From Bryobacterales bacterium (GTDB taxonomy: Bacteria; Acidobacteriota; Terriglobia; Bryobacterales; Bryobacteraceae): 23,373 nt of DNA. The notes below the pieces were generated by a model. It was given only the letters and a program-made list of their open reading frames with translations. It was not told where the DNA came from and did not search any database. The stretch lies in the NCBI GenBank assembly GCA_030838885.1, contig JAUZEU010000482.1:1-23373 (forward strand). Direction: 5' to 3'. Position numbers and translations under genes: made by a program. Positions 15,147-22,751 of the stretch are shown here, one piece after another. The stretch's first letter is position 1; each line of letters begins with the position of its first letter.

Positions 15147-18100
15147 ATGGGAATTGTTAAAACCGCTCTTTCCCGCCCCTATACCTTTATCGTTCTGGCC
15201 CTCCTGATTTTACTTGCGAGTCCGATCGTAATTCTGCGAACTCCTACGGACATCTTCCCCAACATCAACATTCCGGTGATCGCGGTGGTGTGGAACTTCA
15301 CAGGTTTAAACGCCGAGGAGATGGAAGGCCGCATGGTCTCGGTATACGAGCGCGTGCTGACAACCACCGTGAACGATATCGAACATATCGAGTCGCAATC
15401 GCTCAACGGCGTGGGGGTTGTCAAGGTTTTTCTTCAGCCCACGGCCAACGTGAATACGGGTGTTTCACAGGTCACCGCCGTGTCCCAAACGATTCTGCGG
15501 CAGATGCCGCAAGGCGTCAACCCTCCGCTGATCCTTACTTATAACGCTTCGAGCGTGCCGATTCTGCAACTGGCGCTCTCGGGCAAGTCGATGGCGGAGC
15601 AGGACCTGAACGACGTGGGTATGAATTTCCTGCGGCCACAACTGGTCACCGTGCCGGGTGCCTCGATTCCTTACCCGTACGGCGGCAAACAGCGGCAGAT
15701 CATGGTGGACCTGAACCTGGCGGCACTGCAAGCCAAGGGTCTCTCCCCCATAGATGTGGTGAGTGCCGTGAGCGCGCAGAATCTTGTGCTGCCTTCCGGC
15801 ACCGCGAAGATCGGGCAGTTCGAATATGACGTGGATCTGAACGCCAGCCCCAAAACGGTGCCGGAGATGAACGACTTCCCGGTCAAGGTGGTGGGGAACG
15901 CGACTATTTACCTTCGGGATGTGGCCCACGTGCGCGATGGCTTCTCGCCACAGACTAACGTGGTGCGACAGGATGGCCAGCGGGCGGCGTTGCTGACGGT
16001 GCTGAAGGCCGGAAATGCCTCCACTCTTGACGTGGTGAAGGGTATCCGCGCGATGCTGCCGAAGATTGTGCCGACTCTGCCGGGCGGGATGAAAATCCAG
16101 CCGCTGGGCGATCAGTCGATCTTCGTACGGGCTGCCGTGAGTGGTGTGATCCGTGAGGCCATCATCGCGGCCTGTCTGACCGGCGCCATGATTCTCCTGT
16201 TCCTCGGAAGCTGGCGCAGCACGGTTATCATTGCGATTTCCATCCCGCTGTCGATTCTCACCTCGATCATCGCCCTGAGCGCGCTGGGTGAGACGATCAA
16301 CATCATGACCCTGGGAGGGCTGGCGCTGGCTGTCGGCATCCTTGTCGACGATGCGACCGTGACCATCGAGAATATCGAGCGGTTCCTCGAAGAAGGGCAT
16401 GACCTGTACACAGCCATTCTGGAAGGCGCGTCGCAGATCTCGGTGCCGGCACTGGTGTCAACCCTTTGTATCTGTATCGTGTTTCTGCCCATGTTCCTGC
16501 TGAGCGGCGTGGCGCGGTTCCTGTTCGTGCCGCTGGCGGAGGCGGTTGTCTTCGCGATGCTCGCTTCCTATGTGTTGTCCCGAACTCTGGTTCCCACGCT
16601 TGCGATGTACCTGCTCAAGGTCAAGCACCATACCGGGAAAACACGAAATCCGTTCACGCTGTTTCAACGAGCGTTTGAGCGGGTTTTTGACAGAGTTCGG
16701 ACCAGCTACCAGGCGCTGCTGACCACTTTCGTTTACCGGAGGTGGATCTTCGTTCCGATATTCCTTGGTATCTGCGTGTCGGCATTCCTGCTGTTGCCAT
16801 GGCTTGGCCAGGACTTCTTCCCGAGCACCGACACTGGTCAGTTCAGGCTGCACGTTCGCGCCAAGACAGGCACTCGCATTGAGGAAACCGCGCGGCTGTG
16901 CGATCTGATCGAGACCTCCATCCGGAAGCGCATTCCACCGCGGGAGTTGACGAGCGTGCTCGATAATATCGGCTTGCCGTACAGCGGTATCAACCTCGCG
17001 TACAGCAACTCAGGGCAGATTGGAAATGCCGATGGCGACATTCTGGTGTCTCTGAATCAGGAACACCGGCCTACCGACGAATACATCAGGAAACTGCGAG
17101 CGGAACTGCCCCGCGAATATCCCGGCGTGACGTTTTACTTCCTGCCGGCCGATATCGTCAGTCAGATTCTGAATTTCGGTTTGCCCGCGCCGATCGATAT
17201 TCAGATCTCAGGCAATGATATTGAAGCGAGCAGGCAGTTCGCCGACCGCATCTTCCCGCAACTGCAAAGGGTCTCGGGATTGGCGGATCTTCGCATTCAG
17301 CAGGTCTTCGATCAACCGAAGATTCACGTCGAAGTGGACCGCACCAAGGCGGCGGAGAGCGGCTTTCTGCAAAGGGACGTCGCGACCAGCATGTTGGTCG
17401 CGCTCAGCGGCAGTGCGCAAACCACCCCGACGTTCTGGCTGAATCCAAAGAACGGTGTCAGCTACAGCCTTGCGACACAGGCTCCGCAGTACCAGATCCA
17501 GTCTTTGAGCGATTTACAGAACATACCAGTGAGCGGCCCGAATCAGAAACAGCCTGAAATCTTGAACGACCTGGCTTCTGTCCACAGAGGTTCAGGGCTG
17601 GCCACGGTAACTCACTACAATATCCGGCGCACCCTGGATATCTATGGCAGCACGCAGGGAAGGGACCTGGGTGGAGCAGGCAAGGACATCCGGAATGTTG
17701 TGGAGGCGAACCGCAAGTACCTGCCGAAAGGCTCGGAGATAACGATTCGCGGTCAGGTGGCGACCATGCAGGAATCGTTCACGGGACTGCTTGCCGGGCT
17801 GGGATTTGCGATCGTGCTGATCTATCTGCTGATCGTAGTGAACTTCCAATCCTGGCTGGACCCATTCATCATCATAACCGCACTTCCGGCGGCGCTGGCG
17901 GGCATTGTCGTCTTCCTCTTTATCACGCACACCACGCTGAGCGTTCCCGCATTAATGGGCGCCATCATGTGCATGGGCGTGGCGACTGCGAACAGCATTC
18001 TGGTGGTGAGCTTCGCGAAGGATCAGCTGAACCGGCATGGAAATCCGATCGAAGCAGCGCTGGCGGCGGGCATTACGCGCTTCCGCCCTGTGCTGATGAC

Positions 18101-18323
18101 GGCACTCGCCATGATCATCGGCATGATCCCGATGGCGATGGGGTTGGGTGAAGGCGGCGAGCAGAACGCGCCGCTGGGGCGGGCTGTGATTGGTGGTTTG
18201 ATGTGCGCGACGGTCGCGACGCTGTTCTTTGTGCCCGCGGTCTTCGGACTCCTGCATCGTTCGGGTAAGCCAGGCGAGGCGGCGCACACGGAGAAGCCCC
18301 ATAACGAGCCGGTTTTGGTGTAA
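15147..18323 (+). CDS. RND efflux pump inner membrane permease (HAE1-like)
   Basis: About 1058 residues, the usual size of an RND drug-efflux permease, driven by proton influx. I start at the ATG at 15147 (MGIVKTALSRPYTFIVLALL), where the family begins with TM1; a TTG at 15123 adds 8 unlikely residues. The order is TM1, porter loop 1, TM2-6 (about 332-500), TM7 (about 529), porter loop 2, TM8-12 (about 880-1035). The TM4 proton-relay aspartates are present (VDDATVTIENIE, Asp401-Asp402). The TM10 lysine of AcrB (Lys940) is replaced by Ala948 in GVATANSILVVSFAKD, a variant I recall in a subgroup of HAE1-like pumps. GQDFFPSTDTGQ, after TM7, is typical. It is the first gene of the pump operon, 13 nt before the adaptor gene. 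Complete; substrates unknown. Confidence 0.95.
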   Translation: MGIVKTALSRPYTFIVLALLILLASPIVILRTPTDIFPNINIPVIAVVWNFTGLNAEEMEGRMVSVYERVLTTTVNDIEHIESQSLNGVGVVKVFLQPTANVNTGVSQVTAVSQTILRQMPQGVNPPLILTYNASSVPILQLALSGKSMAEQDLNDVGMNFLRPQLVTVPGASIPYPYGGKQRQIMVDLNLAALQAKGLSPIDVVSAVSAQNLVLPSGTAKIGQFEYDVDLNASPKTVPEMNDFPVKVVGNATIYLRDVAHVRDGFSPQTNVVRQDGQRAALLTVLKAGNASTLDVVKGIRAMLPKIVPTLPGGMKIQPLGDQSIFVRAAVSGVIREAIIAACLTGAMILLFLGSWRSTVIIAISIPLSILTSIIALSALGETINIMTLGGLALAVGILVDDATVTIENIERFLEEGHDLYTAILEGASQISVPALVSTLCICIVFLPMFLLSGVARFLFVPLAEAVVFAMLASYVLSRTLVPTLAMYLLKVKHHTGKTRNPFTLFQRAFERVFDRVRTSYQALLTTFVYRRWIFVPIFLGICVSAFLLLPWLGQDFFPSTDTGQFRLHVRAKTGTRIEETARLCDLIETSIRKRIPPRELTSVLDNIGLPYSGINLAYSNSGQIGNADGDILVSLNQEHRPTDEYIRKLRAELPREYPGVTFYFLPADIVSQILNFGLPAPIDIQISGNDIEASRQFADRIFPQLQRVSGLADLRIQQVFDQPKIHVEVDRTKAAESGFLQRDVATSMLVALSGSAQTTPTFWLNPKNGVSYSLATQAPQYQIQSLSDLQNIPVSGPNQKQPEILNDLASVHRGSGLATVTHYNIRRTLDIYGSTQGRDLGGAGKDIRNVVEANRKYLPKGSEITIRGQVATMQESFTGLLAGLGFAIVLIYLLIVVNFQSWLDPFIIITALPAALAGIVVFLFITHTTLSVPALMGAIMCMGVATANSILVVSFAKDQLNRHGNPIEAALAAGITRFRPVLMTALAMIIGMIPMAMGLGEGGEQNAPLGRAVIGGLMCATVATLFFVPAVFGLLHRSGKPGEAAHTEKPHNEPVLV

Positions 18324-18336
18324 CGGAGGAATCCTG

Positions 18337-19572
18337 ATGAAAATCGACGAACTGGAAAAGCCCGAAGTGCATAAAGAGCCCGAAGTGCATAAAGAAGGTG
18401 AAAAGGAATTGCCTGCAGAGACCACAAAGGGCTCGCGGGTCGGCTGGTTGATTGTCGTCCTGCTGGCCGTTGGCGCGCTCGGCTACACCATTTACTCGGG
18501 CATCGACACGCGCGTGAAAGCCAGCACTGCCTTGCAGAGCGAGACGCTGGATGCCGCAATTCCGACCGTATCGGTGGTAAGTCCGAAGACTACTGCGCCC
18601 GCTGAGGAAGTTGTGTTGCCAGGCAGCATTCAGGCGTTTACAGACACGCCGATTTATGCGCGGGCCAGCGGCTATCTCAAGCGCTGGAATGTGGACCTCG
18701 GGGCACATGTCACAACCGGGCAGTTACTCGCGGAGATCGACGCGCCGGAGATCGATCAGCAACTGCTGCAGTCCCGCGCCGACCTCGCCACCGCAGAGGC
18801 GAACTACAACCTTTCACAGTCGACGGCCGAGCGATGGAGAGGCCTGTTGAAGACCGACTCTGTCTCAAAGCAGGAGACCGACGAGAAGATCGGCGATCTG
18901 AACGCAAAGAAAGCGATTGTGGATTCGGCGGCTTCGAACGTCCACCGGCTGGAACAACTGCAGTCTTTTGAGAAAGTGTATGCCCCGTTTGACGGAGTGG
19001 TTACGGCCCGGAATACGGATGTGGGGGCGCTGATCGATTCGGGCGGGAATGGTCCAGGCAAGGAGTTGTATCATGTGGCGGCAACGAATCGTTTGCGGGT
19101 GTTCGTGAATGTCCCTCAGACTTACTCGCGCGCGGCTGCACCGGGCGTTGCGGCGGACCTGACGCTGGCTGAATTTCCCGGCCGTGTGTTCCGGGGAACT
19201 CTGGCGCGTACAGCTAACTCAATCGATGCAGCTTCGCGCACGCTGCTTACGGAAGTGGATGTTCCAAACCCCACCGGCGAGTTGCTGCCGGGGGCTTACG
19301 TATCCGTGCATCTGAAGCTGCCCTCAAAAGTGAAAGCAGTGACGTTGCCCGTGAACACGCTGCTGTTTCGGTCTGAAGGGCAGCGCATTGCCGTGGTGAG
19401 AAATGGCCGCGCGGAACTGGTTCCTATCGTGATGGGGCGCGACTTCGGCAATGAGATTGAAGTGGTATCGGGGCTCAATGCCAATGACCAGGTGATTGTG
19501 AATCCGGCGGATTCACTCGCGTCCGGAGACCGTGTGCGGGTTGCGTCTGGCACGGCGAAAGGAGGCGACTAA
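18337..19572 (+). CDS. RND efflux periplasmic adaptor (membrane fusion protein)
   Basis: A 411-residue adaptor that links the inner membrane pump to the outer membrane channel. The ATG at 18337 follows GGAGGA by 6 nt and the permease stop by 13 nt, so the longer frame back to 18229 is rejected. A charged cytoplasmic tail (about 35 residues, with a tandem PEVHKE duplication) precedes one membrane anchor (about 36-53, GWLIVVLLAVGALGYTIYSG). Then come the barrel-sandwich/lipoyl half (IYARASGYLKRWNVDLG, GQLLAEIDAPEIDQQL), an alpha-hairpin (about 130-205), the second lipoyl half (YAPFDGVVTARNTDVGALI) and the beta-barrel and membrane-proximal domains. All parts of the HlyD/AcrA-type fold are present. 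Its stop overlaps the start of the channel gene by one base. Confidence 0.94.
   Translation: MKIDELEKPEVHKEPEVHKEGEKELPAETTKGSRVGWLIVVLLAVGALGYTIYSGIDTRVKASTALQSETLDAAIPTVSVVSPKTTAPAEEVVLPGSIQAFTDTPIYARASGYLKRWNVDLGAHVTTGQLLAEIDAPEIDQQLLQSRADLATAEANYNLSQSTAERWRGLLKTDSVSKQETDEKIGDLNAKKAIVDSAASNVHRLEQLQSFEKVYAPFDGVVTARNTDVGALIDSGGNGPGKELYHVAATNRLRVFVNVPQTYSRAAAPGVAADLTLAEFPGRVFRGTLARTANSIDAASRTLLTEVDVPNPTGELLPGAYVSVHLKLPSKVKAVTLPVNTLLFRSEGQRIAVVRNGRAELVPIVMGRDFGNEIEVVSGLNANDQVIVNPADSLASGDRVRVASGTAKGGD
18360..18395 (+). repeat. Tandem 18-bp duplication in the adaptor's cytoplasmic tail
   Basis: The 18-mer GCCCGAAGTGCATAAAGA occurs twice in direct tandem (18360-18377 and 18378-18395), adding one in-frame copy of the hexapeptide PEVHKE (residues 9-14 and 15-20). 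Perfect identity points to a recent slippage event, tolerated because it falls in a disordered tail. Confidence 0.95.
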
Positions 19573-21020
19573 TGAAAGTTGGTAAGGTTCTTCCCGTGGC
19601 GGGCCTGCTGGTCCTGATAGCAGGGTGCAGCGTGGGTCCGAAGTATGTGAGGCCATCCGTGCCGGTGGCTCCGTTGTACAAGGAAACGCCGCCGGCCAGC
19701 TTTAAAGAAGCTGATGGCTGGAAGCCCGCGCAGCCTGGGGACGAGGCGATTCGGGGCAAATGGTGGGAGATGTTTCGCGATTCCCGGTTGAATGCGCTCG
19801 AGGAGCAGATCAACGTCTCCAACCAGACGCTGAAAGTCGCGGAGGCGCGGTTCCGCCAGGCTCGCGCCGCAATCAGGTTTAATCGTGCGGCTCAGTTTCC
19901 CTCGATCAGCGCCGCGCCGTCCATATCCCGCGAGGCCGTGTCGGCGAACAGCCCGTTTCGACCTGCGGGGGCCAGGCGAAATGGTTCCGATTTCGTGCTG
20001 CCGTTCGATTTGTCGTATGAAGTCGATCTTTGGGGCAGAGTCAGGAAGTCGGTGGAATCGGCTCGCGAGGAGTTCCAGGCCACGGCGGCCGATCTGGAAT
20101 CTGTGCGCCTCAGTCTTCATGCCGAGTTGGGGGTGGATTACTTCGAGCTTCGCAGCCTGGACGAGCAGAAGCGGATTTTGGACGAAGCTGTATCGGCTTA
20201 TGAGCGCGCGCTGCAACTGACGCGCAATCGCTTCGAAGGCGGGGCCGCGGCGGCCGCCGAGGTGGCGCAGGCCGAAACACAATTGCAGATGACCCGGGCG
20301 CAGAATATCGATGTCGGAGTGCAGCGCGCGCAGTATGAACATGCGATCGGGCTGCTGACCGGGCAGCCTCCTGAGGCAGTGTCGGTCCCGTTTGGGCCTT
20401 TGAAAGCCGAGCCTCCGAGTGTTCCGGTAGGCGTGCCTTCGGAGTTGCTGGAACGGCGTCCGGACATTGCGGCTGCGGAACGCCGGGTTGCGAGCGCAAA
20501 TGAGCAGGTAGGAATCGCAAAGACAGCGTTCTTCCCGGCACTGGTGCTGGGTGCTACAGGTGGTTTTGAAGGCACCTCGATCGCGAGCCTTTTCAATTGG
20601 CCAAGCCGCTTGTGGGCTGTCGGGCCTTCGATGCTGCAGACCGTTTTCGACGGCGGGCGGCGGCGGGCGGTCTCGGAATCCGCACTGGCCAACTACGATG
20701 CGACCATTGCGGAGTACCGGGAAACCTCGCTGAGCGCGTTCAAAGAAGTGGAGGACAATCTGGCTGCACTGCGAATTCTGGAACAGGAGACCAGTGCGCA
20801 ACGCGCGGCTGTAGTGGCTGCCCAGCGGTCGCTGGAACTGTCGACCAATCGCTACCGGGGAGGGCTAGTCACTTACCTGGAAGTGGTTACGGCGCAGAGT
20901 ACCGCGCTCGCCAACGAGCGAACGGAAGCAGACCTGATGCGCCGGCGAATGGACGCGAGCGTGTTGCTGATCAAAGCGCTGGGAGGGGGCTGGAACGCTG
21001 CGCAGTTGCCGAAGGGTTGA
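19572..21020 (+). CDS. Outer membrane efflux lipoprotein (TolC/NodT-like)
   Basis: A 482-residue outer membrane factor forming the exit duct of the tripartite pump. It has a lipoprotein signal with lipobox IAGC (Cys19), so it is predicted to be acylated, then the family's SVGPKYVRPSVPVAP start. Two outer-membrane-efflux repeats of long helices follow: first around LNALEEQINVSNQTLKVAEA, second around RPDIAAAERRVASANEQVGI, with the typical LPFDLSYEVDLWGRVRKSVE strand region between. The ATG overlaps the adaptor stop (TAATG), with GGAGG at 6 nt spacing, so translation is coupled. Last gene of the operon; paired hairpins follow. Complete, normal length. Confidence 0.95.
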   Translation: MKVGKVLPVAGLLVLIAGCSVGPKYVRPSVPVAPLYKETPPASFKEADGWKPAQPGDEAIRGKWWEMFRDSRLNALEEQINVSNQTLKVAEARFRQARAAIRFNRAAQFPSISAAPSISREAVSANSPFRPAGARRNGSDFVLPFDLSYEVDLWGRVRKSVESAREEFQATAADLESVRLSLHAELGVDYFELRSLDEQKRILDEAVSAYERALQLTRNRFEGGAAAAAEVAQAETQLQMTRAQNIDVGVQRAQYEHAIGLLTGQPPEAVSVPFGPLKAEPPSVPVGVPSELLERRPDIAAAERRVASANEQVGIAKTAFFPALVLGATGGFEGTSIASLFNWPSRLWAVGPSMLQTVFDGGRRRAVSESALANYDATIAEYRETSLSAFKEVEDNLAALRILEQETSAQRAAVVAAQRSLELSTNRYRGGLVTYLEVVTAQSTALANERTEADLMRRRMDASVLLIKALGGGWNAAQLPKG

Positions 21021-21025
21021 TTTTG

Positions 21026-21056
21026 AACGCACCTTTCACTGCGTCGCCGGTGCGTT
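21026..21056 (+). terminator. 8-bp perfect hairpin after the efflux operon
   Basis: AACGCACC at 21026-21033 pairs perfectly with GGTGCGTT at 21049-21056 around a 15-nt loop, starting 6 nt after the stop of the outer membrane channel gene. No T-run follows, so it may act as an mRNA 3'-end stabiliser or a Rho-assisted stop rather than an intrinsic terminator. Confidence 0.45.
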
Positions 21057-21072
21057 GATCCGCACGTCGTCT

Positions 21073-21092
21073 TCGGTCGAATTGACCGATTT
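21073..21092 (+). terminator. Second hairpin after the efflux operon, with short T tract
   Basis: TCGGTC at 21073-21078 pairs perfectly with GACCGA at 21084-21089 around a 5-nt loop and is followed by TTT. The stem is short and the T tract weak. Together with the hairpin at 21026-21056 it probably marks the end of efflux-operon transcription. Confidence 0.35.
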
Positions 21093-21148
21093 CCCGATTG
21101 TCGCCCAAACCTTTCGGCGCGTTCCTGGGGATGTCTCGGTAGGTGAGC

Positions 21149-21179
21149 TTGACATGGATGTATCATAATATGATATATT
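21149..21179 (+). promoter_or_regulatory. Promoter of the PadR-ABC cluster
   Basis: TTGACA, a perfect -35 box, is at 21149-21154. The -10 is either GATATA (21172-21177, 17-bp spacer) or TATATT (21174-21179, 19-bp spacer, with an extended TG before it). Transcription would start around 21184-21187, only a few bases before the ATG at 21191. The transcript is therefore nearly or fully leaderless, which fits the lack of a Shine-Dalgarno there. Confidence 0.6.
21161..21175. promoter_or_regulatory. Perfect palindromic operator TATCATA-A-TATGATA
   Basis: A 15-bp sequence with 7-bp perfect arms around a single A, lying between the -35 and -10 boxes of the PadR gene promoter. Position and symmetry fit an autoregulatory binding site for the dimeric PadR-family protein encoded just downstream: binding would block RNA polymerase. 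AT-rich dyads of this kind are usual PadR-type targets. Confidence 0.65.
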
Positions 21180-21190
21180 CGCCATTGAGT

Positions 21191-21532
21191 ATGGCTGAAA
21201 CGAACTCACCTCTGGCTCCCGCCGCATTCCTGATTCTTTTCGCTCTCGCAGGCGGCGACAAACATGGCTACGCCATTATGCGGGAAGCGCGCCTCATCTC
21301 AGAAGGTGGTTTTGAGATTGGCCCGGCGACTCTGTACACCACAATCCAGCGTTTGCTGGACTCGTGCTGGATCGAAGAGGTGGCTGGTCCGGAATCGAGT
21401 GACAGCCGCCGTCGCTACTACAGCCTGACGCAGCAAGGAAGCTCGGTTCTCAACGCGGAACTGAAGAGGATGGAAACGCTGGTCAGAAAATCAAAAGCCA
21501 TGCGGCTGCGCAATGCGGACCCGATCTCATGA
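21191..21532 (+). CDS. PadR-family transcriptional repressor
   Basis: A 113-residue winged-helix regulator from the ATG at 21191 (MAETNSPLAPAAFLILFALA). Upstream GTG/ATG codons at 21143 and 21170 lie inside the promoter and operator and are rejected. The PadR pattern is clear: LAPAAFLILFALAGGDKHGY, then the recognition region EIGPATLYTTIQRLLDSCWI and the wing SRRRYYSLTQQG. The short C-terminal helix is of the small (PadR-s2-like) type. It probably represses its own operon through the palindrome at 21161-21175. Its stop overlaps the next start by ATGA. PadR genes fused in operons with ABC transporters are common in Acidobacteriota. Inducer unknown. Confidence 0.93.
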   Translation: MAETNSPLAPAAFLILFALAGGDKHGYAIMREARLISEGGFEIGPATLYTTIQRLLDSCWIEEVAGPESSDSRRRYYSLTQQGSSVLNAELKRMETLVRKSKAMRLRNADPIS

Positions 21533-21981
21533 CTACGCTGCTATCTCTCAGTATCCGGCTGTACAGCGCCACTTTGCCCCTGTATCCACCCGACCTGCGG
21601 CGCGACTTCGGGCGGGAGATGGCCGAGGTCTTCTCCGAAGATCTCGTGGAAGCCTTGCGGTACAGGGGAATTGCGGGATTCATGCGGGTCTGGTATTGCG
21701 CTCTTTCGGAACTCATCCGAATTGCCGCGCCCAGCCAGGCGGAGAACCCGGCGGTTGCAGTGCCATTCATCATCTTTGTTCTGTGTGAAGCCGTAATGAG
21801 CGGCGAACTGCTTATGGCATTTCGTCACCAACCCATGGCGCTCGATGGCGGCCCGATGCCTCTCAGCACAATCCCTCTGTTCATCCTCCCGCTGAGCATT
21901 GCGGCAGCTTTCACCGCCTTCGTCGCCGTCCTGGCCGGCAGTCGGAGCCTGCCGGCACAAATGAAAGTGAGCTCTGACTAA
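21529..21981 (+). CDS. Small membrane protein of the PadR-ABC cluster
   Basis: A 150-residue protein with two predicted membrane helices (about 75-97 and 114-137). The N-terminal soluble part has the pattern LYPPDLRRDFGREMAEVFSE followed by a helix ending near WYCALSELIR. This resembles the short prefix found at the N-terminus of many acidobacterial MacB-type permeases and in stand-alone small proteins next to PadR genes (recall, not a search). Its start overlaps the PadR stop (ATGA), and its own stop overlaps the ABC ATPase start (TAATG), so its production is coupled to both. It may be an accessory subunit of the transporter or a membrane sensor for PadR. Real coding is well supported; function is unknown. 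Confidence 0.8.
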   Translation: MTTLLSLSIRLYSATLPLYPPDLRRDFGREMAEVFSEDLVEALRYRGIAGFMRVWYCALSELIRIAAPSQAENPAVAVPFIIFVLCEAVMSGELLMAFRHQPMALDGGPMPLSTIPLFILPLSIAAAFTAFVAVLAGSRSLPAQMKVSSD

Positions 21982-22751
21982 TGCTCGAAGTTCGGGACCT
22001 GACGAAACGCTTCCGCAGCACCACCGTGGTGGATCGTGTGAACTTTGTTGTTCGTGCGGGAGAGATCACTGGTTATCTTGGTCCGAACGGTTCCGGAAAA
22101 TCGACCACGGTCAAGATGATGACCGGGCTGCTGCACCCGACGGAAGGCCAGATCCTGTTTCTCGGCCAGAACCTTCGTCACGGTTCCACCAGTTTTAAAC
22201 AGCGGCTCGGCTACGTTCCGGAGGAACCAAACCTTTATGGGTATCTCACCGGGCTCGAATATCTACAGCTGGCCGGCGGGCTGCGGGGCCTCCCTGAAAA
22301 GCACGTGGATGAGCGAGCGAATCAGCTGCTGGAACTGCTCTCGCTGCGCGACTCCCGCTGGGCGCCAATCTCTGCTTACTCCAAAGGGATGAAGCAGCGC
22401 GTTCTCATCGCCGCCGCCCTGCTGCACGATCCCGATCTGCTTATATTCGATGAAGCACAATCCGGGCTCGATATCGCCAACGCACTCCTGTTCCGGCACC
22501 TTCTGCACGCGCTCGCCGCCCGGGGCAAAGCCGTACTCTACATTTCCCACGTCCTCGAGTTTGTCGAGAAGGTCTGCGAGCACATTATTGTCATCTACAA
22601 AGGCCGCATTGTGGCGGATGATTCCGTAGGAGGCCTTCGCAAGCTGATGCAGTTGCCTAACCTGGAAGAGATCTTCGCCCAGCTGGTTCATCAGGGCGAC
22701 ATGGAATCCCGCGCCCGCGACATCGCGGAGCTCATCTCCAAAAGGCCATGA
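21981..22751 (+). CDS. ABC transporter ATP-binding protein
   Basis: A 256-residue ATPase of the ABC-2 (CcmA/multidrug) export type. Walker A GPNGSGKST at 34-42. Q-loop region YVPEEPNLY, with Glu where Gln is usual. Degenerate signature YSKGMKQR at 133-140. Walker B LLIFDEAQSGLD at 153-164 (catalytic Glu158), where most relatives read DEP. H-loop His190. All catalytic residues are present, so it should hydrolyse ATP. It overlaps the preceding small membrane protein gene by one base and the permease gene by four. It drives the permease encoded next; the transported substrate is unknown. Confidence 0.94.
   Translation: MLEVRDLTKRFRSTTVVDRVNFVVRAGEITGYLGPNGSGKSTTVKMMTGLLHPTEGQILFLGQNLRHGSTSFKQRLGYVPEEPNLYGYLTGLEYLQLAGGLRGLPEKHVDERANQLLELLSLRDSRWAPISAYSKGMKQRVLIAAALLHDPDLLIFDEAQSGLDIANALLFRHLLHALAARGKAVLYISHVLEFVEKVCEHIIVIYKGRIVADDSVGGLRKLMQLPNLEEIFAQLVHQGDMESRARDIAELISKRP

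Noticed and set aside
15465..16400. 311-codon minus-strand open frame
   Set aside because: Antisense to the RND permease; composition rich in His, Arg and Gln with no domain.
19569..20801. 410-codon minus-strand open frame
   Set aside because: Antisense to the outer membrane channel gene; Arg-rich translation without family features.
21143..21190. Upstream GTG/ATG starts for the PadR gene
   Set aside because: They fall within the -35 box, operator and -10 region, and the extra residues do not match PadR proteins.
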